Assembly: GCA_005406025.1 (NCBI GenBank)
Contig: BGZK01000749.1
Coordinates: 124,001 to 188,000, forward strand
DNA length: 64,000 bases
Source: Eumeta japonica
Lineage: Eukaryota > Arthropoda > Insecta > Lepidoptera > Psychidae
Direction: 5' to 3'
Part shown: positions 22,349-32,934 of the stretch, in pieces
Layout: each line of letters starts with the position of its first letter
Numbering within the stretch: position 1 is the first letter of the stretch
Program-made: the position numbers and the translations under genes
Notes under the pieces: model-generated
Seen by the model: the letters and a program-made list of their open reading frames with translations, nothing else
What the model was told of the DNA's origin: nothing
The model's database searches: none

Positions 22349-23185
22349 CGACATTCGTGTTCAACATTCGATATACTTTCGAATCACATATAAAAGAAAT
22401 TACAAAGTGGTATAGACTACTTACCCTGCTAGTTATGTGAGGCTTGTGTCCTGGAAATAGTACCTGTATAAGGCACGCGCACTTATAATTTTAGAAATTA
22501 AATTGAACTAAAGAAAGAAAAATATAATACATATTATATGTATATTAAAAATAAAAAGTTAATTATTAAACAAATTAAAATATTGATAACATAACAACAT
22601 TTAAAGTGGCTTGTCAAGAAAATGTTCTTAGAAATAAGGCTGAGTTCACAATGTAATCTATATTGTAAAAGGAACATACCTTAAATTATTATTAACCTAA
22701 TTCTTTCAGTTCCGCTAAATAATACATTTTATCACAATCAAATAAATGATAATGACCTGAGAATAATTGTGCAAGTTATGTCAAAGCCTTAGTGTAAAAC
22801 CGCCGACGTAATGCTCTGATATATATTTATATTTTTTCATATATACATATTCGTTAATATTTATCATAAAAATAATAATACTAACGCGATAAAATAAAAA
22901 AATAAATGATTCGTGTATATGTGAGATCTTAAACATGAGTCTTAATGGTGAAAAGAATGTCAATATTATTAGATGTATCAGCAAAAATACCACAGTACGG
23001 AATTGTTAGTACTGAACAGAACAAAACGTAACAACGACTTTGAGTTACGAAAATTCGCCGGAGAATTCGTTGAGAATAGTACATCACAGTAGAAGGAAAA
23101 TCTCTAGTATAACGTAATACTGGTAAATAACGATGAGACATCATCCACTAGTAATGAAATTGGATTGCTGTCAGATTTTTATCAC
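22349..23185. other. no gene called
   Basis: AT-rich. Minus frames at 22781-22993 and 22929-23144 lie downstream of the poly(A) signal of the putative minus-strand gene ending at 23364; no motif supports them. Confidence 0.4.
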
Positions 23186-23191
23186 TTTATT
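23186..23191 (-). terminator. possible poly(A) signal for the 23364-23498 exon
   Basis: AATAAA on the minus strand, 173 bases after the TAA at 23364-23366. Confidence 0.35.
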
Positions 23192-23363
23192 GCATAAACA
23201 CGCTCTCCCACAATACTATTGCAGAACGAAGAACGAGAATTTGTGCTTCATGCTACTTTAGCACTAGTCGAGAACTATCGAACACCGTTGTCACTATCGC
23301 GATAACTACGTCCTGATGTCTTCTTTGAAGGTCACGGAACGAAAAATTCAGAAATCGAATCTA

Positions 23364-23498
23364 TTATTCTCGAAGCGGTCTCTTCTTTGAGTCGCAAGCA
23401 GACGATCGGAAAGACTTGATAATAAATACCACAACTACGACAAGCACGGCGATGGCAGAAGATGGGATCATGACAGTTACGTCTTCATCGTCGCCGTT
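23364..23498 (-). CDS. candidate last exon encoding a C-terminal membrane helix
   Basis: On the minus strand a pyrimidine-rich acceptor (TTCTCTTTCAG) ends at 23499. It is followed by 44 codons and TAA: an acidic start (NGDDEDVTVM), a hydrophobic run IAVLVVVVVFII (about residues 16-27 of the exon), then a basic tail KSFRSS...KKRPLRE. This is the pattern of a single-pass C-terminal transmembrane segment with positively charged cytoplasmic side. An AATAAA follows at 23186. The stretch is GC-richer than its surroundings. Upstream exons should lie at higher coordinates; I could not identify them. The gene is unknown to me, and the reading phase at the exon start is assumed. Confidence 0.4.
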   Translation of the reverse strand, partial: NGDDEDVTVMIPSSAIAVLVVVVVFIIKSFRSSACDSKKRPLRE

Positions 23499-23689
23499 CT
23501 GAAAGAGAACTGTTTAAATGGTTCTGTCGTCTGTAAAGTGGAACCCTTATTATTGACCACTCCGGCTTCACAATCTAAAATAAAACGCATAAAATCTAAA
23601 TTAATGTCTACCGTCTAAAATAAATAGACGTCACTTAAAGACATTTCATTTTCGGTACCCATATAGTTAACTCCTGCAGCTACGCCAAT

Positions 23690-23985
23690 ATCGATCTAGA
23701 ATAAATTCTCCATTTTTTGTATCGATCGATGCTAATCCAGTTTCGCTTTCGATTCGGACCCCGGTTGCACTAATGATTCTAATTCGTCCCTATACTCGGT
23801 TTAGATTCTAGTTCCGTTCTCAATTTCGGTCTCGCTCCCGCTTTACATTCTCATCCTGATCCAGTTCTTGATTCTGTGTTCCGACCTGTTTTCAATTCCG
23901 ATTCCGCTAGACGCTACAGTTCGGATTTGAACGAAGCCAAAGGTAAACGCTAATAATAAAACATAAGTTATATTTCTCGGCGATA
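23690..23985 (+). repeat. GATTCC-family repeat, copy 3
   Basis: Long run of GATTC/GATCC-type hexamers (GCTTTCGATTCGGACCCCGG, CAATTCCGATTCCGCTAG) ending ATTTGAACGAAGCC...AAACGCTAATAATAAAAC, the same tail as copy 1. Confidence 0.65.
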
Positions 23986-24194
23986 GCGTAACTTTTTATA
24001 AAAAATAGGGTCTTCGATGTTTTTACAAATATCTCGAAAACTATAAAAGATATTCAAAAACGTAAAAGGGAACCAAAAAGAGCAGGATATTTCTTACAAT
24101 AAAGTCCTACCTCTCCGAATTGGGAGAGGTATGAGTAATAAGAAATCGAAACAATTGAGACATTTAAAAAAATTGTGTGCGTGTACTTATGTAC

Positions 24195-24345
24195 GCGCTT
24201 GGATCATTGAAAACGAGCCCAAATTCGATGGGGTTGCATCCTATAATTACGGAGTTTCTATGGTTACCTTCCAGCTCCATCATCAGATCAGCTCTGTGTC
24301 ATAATAATATTGCATTGTCATCCGATTTATACATACATGAAAAAT
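24195..24345 (+). repeat. GGGGTTGC/CTCCATCATCAG repeat copy
   Basis: CCCAAATTCGATGGGGTTGC, CCTTCCAGCTCCATCATCAG and ATCAGCTCTGTGTCATAATA match 51165-51310 closely. The 79-codon frame 24177-24416 (+) runs through this repeat and is rejected as a gene. Confidence 0.75.
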
Positions 24346-26407
24346 TTTATTTAAATTTTAAAAATTCGAAATACATTCGAATCTCGAATTCGAAGCGGGC
24401 AGCTTCAACCTGTTAATTTTGTGTTACACTGTTACACAATTTTGTATAACACAATCTTTAAATTTCACTCTCATCATTTTTTCATAACGCGCCTAAAGAA
24501 GTATAACTTCAAAAATTTTAATGATTTTTTTGATTTTTAATTTTTACATGTCTTTAATTGTTAATTGAAAAATGGAAAAATATTTTTGTTAATTTTCCAA
24601 GGGGAATCTCTTCTAAAACCTTCCAATAATGATTCTAAGAACTGGACAAAATGTCGAAAAATGCCCTTTTTCAACGGTCGTTAAAAAAACGTTGAAATGA
24701 CACAAACGAATACATTTTTCACACGAAAGCGTTTTTAAAACGCATCACTTTTTTATCGAGCACTGCCGGATTTTCGACGTTGAGCGTTGGCGTTAAATTG
24801 AATTGAGCATACGGAACTCGCATGGTTCTGTTCTGACGAGCGTTAAAAAATCGCCGGTGTAGTGTACGGTTTTAAGGGACGACCATCTTCATTTTTCAAC
24901 CCATGTTTCTTGGGAAAAGTTGGTTACTTTTAGTATCTTAATTACATATTAAAATATTTTCACTTCGGATCAAATAACACTTTGATCATAATTTTCTGAC
25001 CTTATACAAAAAAGTTATGTCAAATGGCACTTACTTACCAAACTAATGGGATTTCCAAAAAATTTTTTCTTGTTGCTTGCCTTGATTATAAAAGTTTTGT
25101 ACAAGTTGCACAGCAAATTCAAGTTTTCAGATGCAACATATCGTATATGTATATTAAATTTAAATGATAAAAACTACATTAAGTGTTGTAATAGGTTGTA
25201 GATTGTATACAGACGTAAGAAACGTAAATTATAACGAATATATACTTCTTAGGCTTTTAATCTATTTTTATTGATAACCCTATACAAATACGCCATTAGC
25301 TTGAGTTACTTTTTCAACTTTTACAAACATTAAATATTAAATTTCGTCGGTACTGCACAGAATTAAGTCTACCAACACACGCTAATGATGTACTTTTAAA
25401 CGCTCACAGCTAAATTTGTATGACAAAATTCAAATTATTTTATGCAATAATCATAGATGCAATGATTCTTTCACAGTAGAAACTCAATAAGGTTTCAACT
25501 TAAAAATCTAATGAGTTTTATTAAAATTTCAACCATTGTGGGACTGTTAGGTCGTATAAATAGAAGTAAATAACAAAGAAATTAATTAGTACATGTTGAA
25601 ATCAGTTTTGGTAGAATATAGGGAAGAACCTCTGATTATTTTCTTAATAAATTTTAATTTCAATTTCATTTTTTGTTGTGATACGTAGTCGGTTTACTTC
25701 TTTGATAGATAATTATAATATATTCAAGGTGTAATTCGCCTCTACCCTCTCGTTTAAAATCGAAACTTTCTATACTAATATATCGATAACGAAAAAGGGA
25801 CACATTAGAGACGTAGTCTATTTTAAAATAAAACTATGAAAATTACAACAAACCTAAATACGACACATTTTTTTATAAATCACACTATATTCACAATAAG
25901 CAAACTACCTTACATCTGGTACAGTGCGCCGCAAAATGACTGCTCTGTGGTAAATATTGCGTTTACTTTTAATTCAGTGTCCTATCATTGAACGACTGCA
26001 CAAGGCGTTAAAAAGCATTAAAACAACTTTAGCGAAATTAAACTTAATCACAACGACGATTTTATTGTTGAAATTAAAATGCGCGCAATAGGACCATGAG
26101 ACTTTCAAATAATGGGTGATAAACATTGATTACTTCTCTTTTAATACATATATTTCGCTCGTAGCGGCCAACAATGAAATAAAATTACCACGTTTTTATT
26201 AACTCGCTATTGTTGAATGTCTGTCCGGGTGGAATTTGGAAATACATTTAAATCTAACATCTCGATGAGCTAGAGACTTGAAATTCTGAATATAGTTCAG
26301 AAATGGATTACAATTGGTATAATTAGATACAAGAAAATATGAGAAAAAGGAAGAAAAATTGGATTGATATATTTTATTTTCATATTTTACACTTATCGAT
26401 GGCAGCA
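24346..26407. other. AT-rich, no gene recognised
   Basis: About 2 kb without a notable open frame, RNA gene or matched repeat. Confidence 0.5.
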
Positions 26408-26458
26408 GTTACCGTGACAACGGTAACCACAATAACGGTTGCCATAGCAACGGTTACC
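26408..26458. promoter_or_regulatory. pair of RFX-type X-box motifs
   Basis: GTTGCCATAGCAAC at 26438-26451 fits the RFX consensus GTNRCC(0-3N)RGYAAC exactly. GTTACCGTGACAAC at 26408-26421 fits with one mismatch. GGTAACC (26422-26428) and GGTTACC (26452-26458) flank the second site. RFX factors control ciliary genes in animals; no ciliary gene is visible next to it, and the tract could also be a chance cryptic repeat of GGTTACC-like words. Confidence 0.4.
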
Positions 26459-26945
26459 AAACGATCACATATATTCATATAAAAAAGAATTGAAATAAAT
26501 CTGAAATCTGTCGCATTTTCTTGTCATTATTTCATTGAAAGTATTTAAAACCAATTGCAACATTTTACCCTCGAAAGAAGAAAATAATAAATGCAATAAA
26601 TAAAATTATGTCACGTTTTTAAAGCGAACTAAAAATATAAAATAATTTCTCTAAGACTTATGAACAATGACACTACGTACAGACTTTTAACTTCTTACAG
26701 ATTACTATAAAAATTTGTGATTGTGTTCTTTTATTTCATCACATATTGTGTGAAAGGGTAAATAGATCTTTTTCATCGATAGCTACGCTCTACACTTATT
26801 TTATAATTATTGTACGTGTTCCATGTTTTAGTTTCAAATTTTGAAACTAATTTAATGGCTATTAAAAATTCACAATCACAAATTTTTAAGATAATCTGTA
26901 AGTTAAAATCTGTACTAGTTTCATTGCTCATAAGCCTTAGAGAAA

Positions 26946-26948
<3 letters not shown>
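26459..26948. other. AT-rich, nothing recognised
   Basis: No supported feature; the frame 26810-27010 (+) ends in the TA microsatellite. Confidence 0.45.

Positions 26949-26989
<41 letters not shown>
26949..26989. repeat. (TA)n microsatellite
   Basis: About twenty uninterrupted TA dinucleotides. Confidence 0.95.
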
Positions 26990-26993
<4 letters not shown>

Positions 26994-27438
26994 ATATCAG
27001 TTCGTTTTAAAAACGAGATATATATTTTTTATTTCATTTATTATTTTGTTTTATACCTCAATAATACGAACTGACTTTCACGGTTTTGTTTTTGGCCACA
27101 TTACATCGAATGTTTAATAAATATCTGCCCATAGATCTATAATAATGACAGATATGTATATTTACCCATGAAATACCTATGGTTTAGTATAGTTTCGATA
27201 AGTATTTTAATATAACTTTTCAATAATAGAGTTTATTAATGCTTAAGAATTTAATCTATACGTGAAGCACACTATAAATTTCTGTAACTGGCTACTTACA
27301 TAAACAATATTTAAAAAGTAATTATTACATTTAACAATGGTAACCTTTGGCTGTAGAATACAGTTTTTTTTCATCTAACTAACAATTAATTGTTTTTACA
27401 TTGTAGCGTCATTTTAAAAATTGAGTGTCTTCATCATT
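26990..27438. other. AT-rich, 5' flank of mariner relic
   Basis: No gene. The mariner 5' terminal repeat should lie near 27390-27435, but I could not match it to the 3' end. Confidence 0.4.
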
Positions 27439-28515
27439 ATGGATTTAAATCGTGAAAATTTTCGTGTTATAATTTTCTACGATTTCAAGTGTAATTTGAC
27501 AGACGAGAAGAATCTCTCTCGGCTTCGAAATTCTGTTGGCATGAAAGCACCATGCAAGAAGACTATTTCTAACTGATTTTCAGAATTCAAGCGCGGTCGT
27601 GCCAATCTCAGTGACGAATTTCGTGATGGACGCCCATTCACCGCTGTGAACAAAAAAACATTGATGCTGTGCGCTGTATGATCAAAACAGACAGGCCTGT
27701 GATTTAACATGAGATACAGGCATCCTTAAAATACAATCGATCCTATACAAATATTTGGGTAAGAAAAGGCTGTGCTCGCGGTGGATCCCACACCATTTGA
27801 CTGAGGCTCAAAAAACGGACCGCATCACTTAGTGCAGTGCCATGCTTACCATGTTTAAAGAAGGGCCATCAAATTTGGCGTATTATATAGTGACAGATGA
27901 TGATATATGGATTTATTGATAGTACCCAAAACAAAGCAGCAATGGACCGTATGGGTCTATCGAGATGAGTCAAAACCAACCAAATGGCGCGCGAGCGAAG
28001 TACCTCTAAGCGTATGATTGCTTCTTTTTTTAATAAAACTGGACCCGTGGCTAATGTTGCTTTGGAGAATTGTCGTACCGTAAATAGTCATTGGTACACG
28101 ACCATTGATTTGCCGGATAATTATTGATGAACTCCGTAAAAATAACCGTAAACGTTGTGTCATCTTGCACCACGACAATGCCAGTTCTCACACGAACAAA
28201 CAGACAAATCAATTTTTGAAGGATAAAAACGTAGAACTTATAAGTAATCCTGCGTACAGTCCCAACCTGGCACCTAGTGACTTTTTTTTTTATCAGCAAA
28301 ATTAAGAACATAGGTAACGAACGAACGTAAAAATTAAGAATTACGAGGTCAACGATTTTCATCACCAGAACAGACTGTCGAATAATATGAAAAACATATC
28401 GAAGAGTATAAAAAACATGTTTCGGAAGTCACTTGGGTGGAGTGGCATAAATGTTTAAAAAATTGGTTTATTCTCATGAAAAAGTGCATTTATCCTAACG
28501 GAAAATATTTCTAAA
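27439..28515 (+). pseudogene. mariner transposase relic 1
   Basis: Starts MDLNRENFRVIIFYDFKCNL at 27439, then EFKRGRANLSDEFRDGRPFT, and further conserved mariner blocks in shifting frames: TDDDIWIY (first catalytic block, usually TGDESWIY), LHHDNASSHT (second), YSPNLAPSDFFF near 28255 (third, where the usual Asp of YSPDLAP is Asn). Several stops and frameshifts and one internal deletion in the N-terminal half. The block order and near-full length identify a Tc1/mariner element of the MDLNRENFR type. It cannot make active transposase. Frames at 27477-27710 (-), 27957-28178 (-), 28051-28365 (-) and 28105-28305 (+) are pieces or shadows of it. Confidence 0.85.
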
Positions 28516-28906
28516 AGCAATAATTTCATTTTTGATTATTTGTAGTGATTTTTTCTCATTCATTCTAGAAATTTTCAGTGTTCCCTACATAAGATTTTTT
28601 TAGGGTTGATTATGAAAGGAATGCAATAAGCAAAGGTGCACCTACCACATACCTTATAAAATATATTTGGAATACAAAATACTTTCACATAATCTATTTG
28701 ACTTATGAGATACAAGATACTATTGGAAATGATATTTCAAACACAAGATACAAAATGCGTATATTTTAATTACTATTTCATATTTATTTATATTTAATAA
28801 ATACATTTGTCAGTCTAATAGATGTTCTTCAATCTTTTATATGGGGTTTAAGGTAAACCGGTTCTACAAACATTAATCATACATTTTTCTTACATAACAT
28901 TACCAG
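28516..28906. other. AT-rich, nothing recognised
   Basis: Mariner 3' flank and unassigned DNA. Confidence 0.45.
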
Positions 28907-28999
28907 ACGCCGGCTGGGGTCTCATTTATCATCGACCCGAAAGAGAAGAGTAGCTCCACTGAGGTGGAACTCGACAAACACATTATATGCTTAAAATAG
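28907..28999 (+). CDS. exon-like island, possible terminal exon
   Basis: Acceptor ACATTACCAG ends at 28906; then 30 open codons (TPAGVSFIIDPKEKSSSTEV...) and TAG at 28997. GC content and codon use rise sharply over exactly this stretch. It lies 3.4 kb upstream of the candidate exon at 32372 on the same strand, so the two could be alternative 3' ends of one gene, but no shared upstream exon was found. Chance cannot be excluded at this length. Confidence 0.2.
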   Translation, partial: TPAGVSFIIDPKEKSSSTEVELDKHIICLK

Positions 29000-29100
29000 A
29001 TTTTCTAAACATAACACCTGTTGTATTAAAAATATTAATAAACATAAAAAGCGGTATGTTTTGAAGAAAGACAAGGAAATAGACATGTGACTCGATGTAT

Positions 29101-29620
29101 TTAGGGTTCCGAGCCAAAATTGCAAGAACGGAACCCTTATCGTTTTGTTATGTCCGTACATTCGTCCATTTGTATATCACAGACATTTTGTTCAAAAAGT
29201 ACAAGGGATATACTGATCAAATGTATAGCTGTAGGTGTCTTGTATAAATATAAATATATAAAAAAAATTACAAAAATTACACTTAATAAATATTTTCGAT
29301 GAAAATTATTTTGAAGATGATCGGATATACTCTTTTTAATTTAGGGGCGAAACACTACGTTTCTCAGCAAAAGGACGTAAGTGCCATGAAAATACGCTAT
29401 TTTGCTGGTGCACTTTAGTTTACATTAGTTATATATATAGTAATATTCGACATTCCTACTTGTTTCTCTAGTTATAGGCGACTAAAGTGCTTATACCTAA
29501 TCTGTGCAGGAAACAGAAAAAGTGTACCTATATAATTTTTTTCATTATTTGTTCTTTGTAATACCGGCTTCGGAACCCTACAGTACGCATAGTCCGACGT
29601 GCTCTTGGCCGATTTTTTTA
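29101..29620 (-). repeat. GGTTCCG-family repeat, copy 3 (reverse)
   Basis: Reverse copy: TTAGGGTTCCGAGCCAAAAT at the left, GGCTTCGGAACCCTACAGTA and GTCCGACGTGCTCTTGGCCG at the right, complementary to the ends of copies 1 and 2. Internal sequence is partly deleted relative to copy 2. Confidence 0.75.
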
Positions 29621-30429
29621 TAGTTCTCATAGTTCACCGCAATGAAGACATTAGGCATTAGATCATATAGTAAATTTGTATTTTGAAATATCTTATTGAA
29701 CACATCGAATCAACGTTGCTTTGAATATATTCTGTAGTTGTCTTTACAATGGCGTAATGTAACCAGAGGCATAAAAGTATTTGGTATTGCCATAATACAA
29801 AAACATCAAAAAATATATCTAAATATAAAATACAAAATAGAGATCCAGAAAAGTATTTCAGTTACAAAATAAAAAGCGTTGTTTGTGTCTTGTATTTATA
29901 TTATCTTTGTACCACAACTTATATTTGTATTAAATACAAATAAATTTAAAGAAAATATATAAAAGTATAAATTTCATACTCATATATTTTCTTTAACTTT
30001 ACCTTCCATCTACAATGTATCTATCCTAACACTCCTATCTTACATAAATCACACCTCTGACTATAACTGCATACATATATAAAATCCAATAATGCATGGA
30101 ACAATTTCGTCTGTTTTTTTGTCCGTCTGAAGAAGAATCAATACTAATGAAATTAATAAAGTTGAATTTATTTCGCTACGTATAATACTATTTGACCTTA
30201 TGATGACTCTGGCTAAATATATAAAACAAGTCAATTTACTTATCCAAATCACTTAACAACATTCCAAACTTTGTCTAAATGAAGATGCAATCAATTTTAT
30301 CTGATATCGCTCCAAATGGCATTTCGATCACAATGTGACTCTATATAATTCTTATTTAGGTAATATCCGAATCCTAACTAATATGATTCTTGTGTAGGAA
30401 ATGAATTTTTATTTGCTTATTACTGTGAG
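29621..30429. other. AT-rich, nothing recognised
   Basis: The minus frame 30061-30252 has no motif. No other feature. Confidence 0.45.
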
Positions 30430-31289
30430 ACCGTCATCAAAAAAAACCTTATGCTGCGACTGGACTAGTTTGTAATATTCCTCAACGCTTGCAGAATCTC
30501 AAAAACATATGATTTAGAAAAAAATTTTTTTTCAATAACTTTTAGATTGCCTATACCTATCGATACCAAAATTTAATCAGCCCTTTTCCCCAAACAGTTG
30601 CATCGACGGCCACAAACTGCATAAAAATCGGTTGATTTGTTGAAGAGATGACGTTGATTTTTTTTTAAATGGTTTATTACAATATTTTGTTAACTGTTCT
30701 ACCGATAAATTCCTCATCTTTCTTTTCTAACTCTTTCCGATCCGAAAACGTTTTCACTTATTTTCCTTAGAAAACAACACTCATTTATGGTAAATGTACA
30801 AAAATCGGTTTATTTTTTAAAGAGGTATTTATAAGAGAAAATTTTTCCAAAGAGTGTTATGGTCTGTTTGTGCAGAATTGATCTGAATAATTCATGTGTT
30901 GTTCACGCTTTCGTTCTTCGACATCGGACGTTGTGTCGGACGGATGCGTTGTGTAATAAATATTTTAGAACAGTGATGAAAGTGCATATTATTTAACTTA
31001 AAAAAATCCCAATACTACTCTACCGATAAATTTTAAAGTCTGACCAATTGTTTTCTTTAATGAATATCATCGACCATCGCAAATTGCATCAAAATCGGTT
31101 AGTTCATTCGAAATGTACGGTTATCGAAGATTTCGAAAAACAAAAGTGTTTTTTTATACGTGTGCAATACAGATGGATTGGTACTTGGCATTCTCTCGTT
31201 TTTCTCTATTTATAAAACTGCGTCGAATTCCATAAATACAGATCAAAATTCAAAAACGTTTCCAAGAGATATAGTAGTCGAAAAAATAA
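30430..31289 (+). repeat. diffuse repeat with AAAATCGGTTGATTTGTT phrases
   Basis: Phrases GCATAAAAATCGGTTGATTT (30618), GTACAAAAATCGGTTTATTT (30796) and GCATCAAAATCGGTTAGTTC (31088) recur with similar flanks, each after a TCGACGGCCACAAACTGC- or CGACCATCGCAAATTGC-like word. This is an imperfect array contiguous with the GAGCTC-family copy at 31290 and may belong to the same large element. Confidence 0.45.
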
Positions 31290-32290
31290 AAAAAAAATCT
31301 ATAAAACGGTTGACTCTACAGACCATCTCTGAAACTTTCCATTATGATATTTATCGGTGTATTTTTGAGCTCCTTGAGTTCTATATAATGTCTGTGAGTT
31401 TTTGAGCCCAAAATTTTTAAAAATTTTGACTCTTCAGACCATCCCTGAAACTTCGTATTACTTACGAGCTCAAAATGTTAAAAATGAAGGAGCAGTAAAT
31501 TATTAAGCTCATCGTGCTCAAAAGATGCTTTTAATGCTTTTTAAAGTCCTCCAAGACCAAAAATAAACTTTTATTACATTTTGAACTCTTAAAATTGAAA
31601 AATCTATGTGTATTTAAAAAACCGATTTTTTTTTTTTTTTTCCTGCTACAATATCTTTGGGACACGTTGTTTCATTTTCATCTGCTTTCATCTTTGAAAA
31701 ACAAACATTTTAGAAAAAGCCCATTATTTGAATTTTTCGCTAATCGTATCTTTCGAACAAATCAACCGATTTTGATACAATAGACGACAATCGACACTGT
31801 TTTTTAAAGAAAAAAACTATATTAAAAAAAAACTTTTTTGGAAAAAATTTTTCAAAAATATATCTTGAATAGATAAACCAATTTTGATTAGTTTAGCAAC
31901 GATTGACATTGTTTTCTACAGAAAACAACTGAATACATTTTGAATTATAAGGGTAGAGCAATTTACAAAATTTTGTAAAAAAAACACGTTTTATAAAGTT
32001 CTCCAAAAATTCTCCTGAAAACATCAACCGATTTTTATGCAGTTTACGACGCTTGATGTTTAAAAAAAGAGCTGATTTGAGTTTAGTATTGATAGGTTTT
32101 TTAAAAAACCTATTTTTGAGATTCTTCAAAATCTACCGGCCGAAACTAATAGGAAGTTTCAGGAAGTCTAAGTTGCAGAGAGTCCTTTAGAAAGTCACAA
32201 ATTGCGTTTCCATCAATTAATCTGTTCGAAAGTTATGACAGATTTACACGTACAAACACGCACGCGGGCACGCACTCACAATCGATCGGT
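31290..32290 (+). repeat. GAGCTC-family repeat, copy 2
   Basis: Starts TCTATAAAACGGTTGACTCT, with TTTTGAGCTCCTTGAGTTCT and ACTTACGAGCTCAAAATG. From 31738 it holds three diverged tandem blocks around AACCGATTTTGATxxAxTTxxCxACxxTxGACxxTG (31738, 31857, 32007). Ends TCGAAAGTTATGACAG then an ACACGCACGC tract. Frames at 31595-31783 (+) and 31893-32129 (-) are within it. Confidence 0.65.
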
Positions 32291-32371
32291 TGCAGTTGTA
32301 AATGAAAAAAAAAGCCACGTAAACATAATTTTACCCAAATTTTTCAATAAATTATAATACTATTATTACAG

Positions 32372-32624
32372 TAAAATTTTCGACAACTACCAATGCTTTC
32401 TCAAATTCATGAAGAAGAACGGAAAAAAAATTGACACAACGATAACTTTCGGTGAGATCGATACCGTGATTGAGATCGATGACATGCGCAGAACGACGTC
32501 GTTTACGCAGTTGAAACGTCAGCCGGAGCCGACCGCCGTCAGACCGCACGACGGCGGTGACTCGTTGGCATTTATACCGAATGAGCTACGCGCGAAGCAA
32601 AAGGCGAACGAACAAAATTTATAA
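32372..32624 (+). CDS. candidate last exon of an unidentified gene
   Basis: Acceptor ATTATTACAG ends at 32371. After one carried-over base, 83 codons run to TAA at 32622-32624: KIFDNYQCFLKFMKKNGKKI... with an acidic stretch EIDTVIEIDD, then RTTSFTQLKRQPEP and a polar C-terminus PNELRAKQKANEQNL. Codon use is clearly coding-like (for example ACG, CCG, GGC, GAC in the second half) and the GC content rises sharply over the exon. AATAAA at 32790 is 166 bases downstream. It looks like a hydrophilic cytoplasmic tail, but I do not recognise the protein. Upstream exons were not found; they may lie in the repeat-rich DNA to the left or outside the window. Confidence 0.45.
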
Positions 32625-32789
32625 TATCGACTTTGTCATCATTTACATAAAAAACGATATTGCATAATAATGTCAATATATATGGAAAGCATGGAAAAAG
32701 CATAGCGACGGCGATACGATTCTTAAACGACTAGCCGTGAACGCGGCTCCACTCGCGGAGACCACGAAGTTATTATTCAATTTTTTATA

Positions 32790-32795
32790 AATAAA
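32790..32795 (+). terminator. possible poly(A) signal for the 32372-32624 exon
   Basis: AATAAA in TTTTTTATAAATAAATAG, well placed after the candidate stop codon. Confidence 0.4.
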
Positions 32796-32934
32796 TAGCG
32801 CGAGAATCATTCTGCACCATCTCACCCGACGATTAGTGGTTCTTATTTTGATGACAAATTCTTATTTCGAATCATCCTTAGAAGATAGACATATATATAC
32901 TATACATAGTATACATCTATCTAATACCTTTAAA

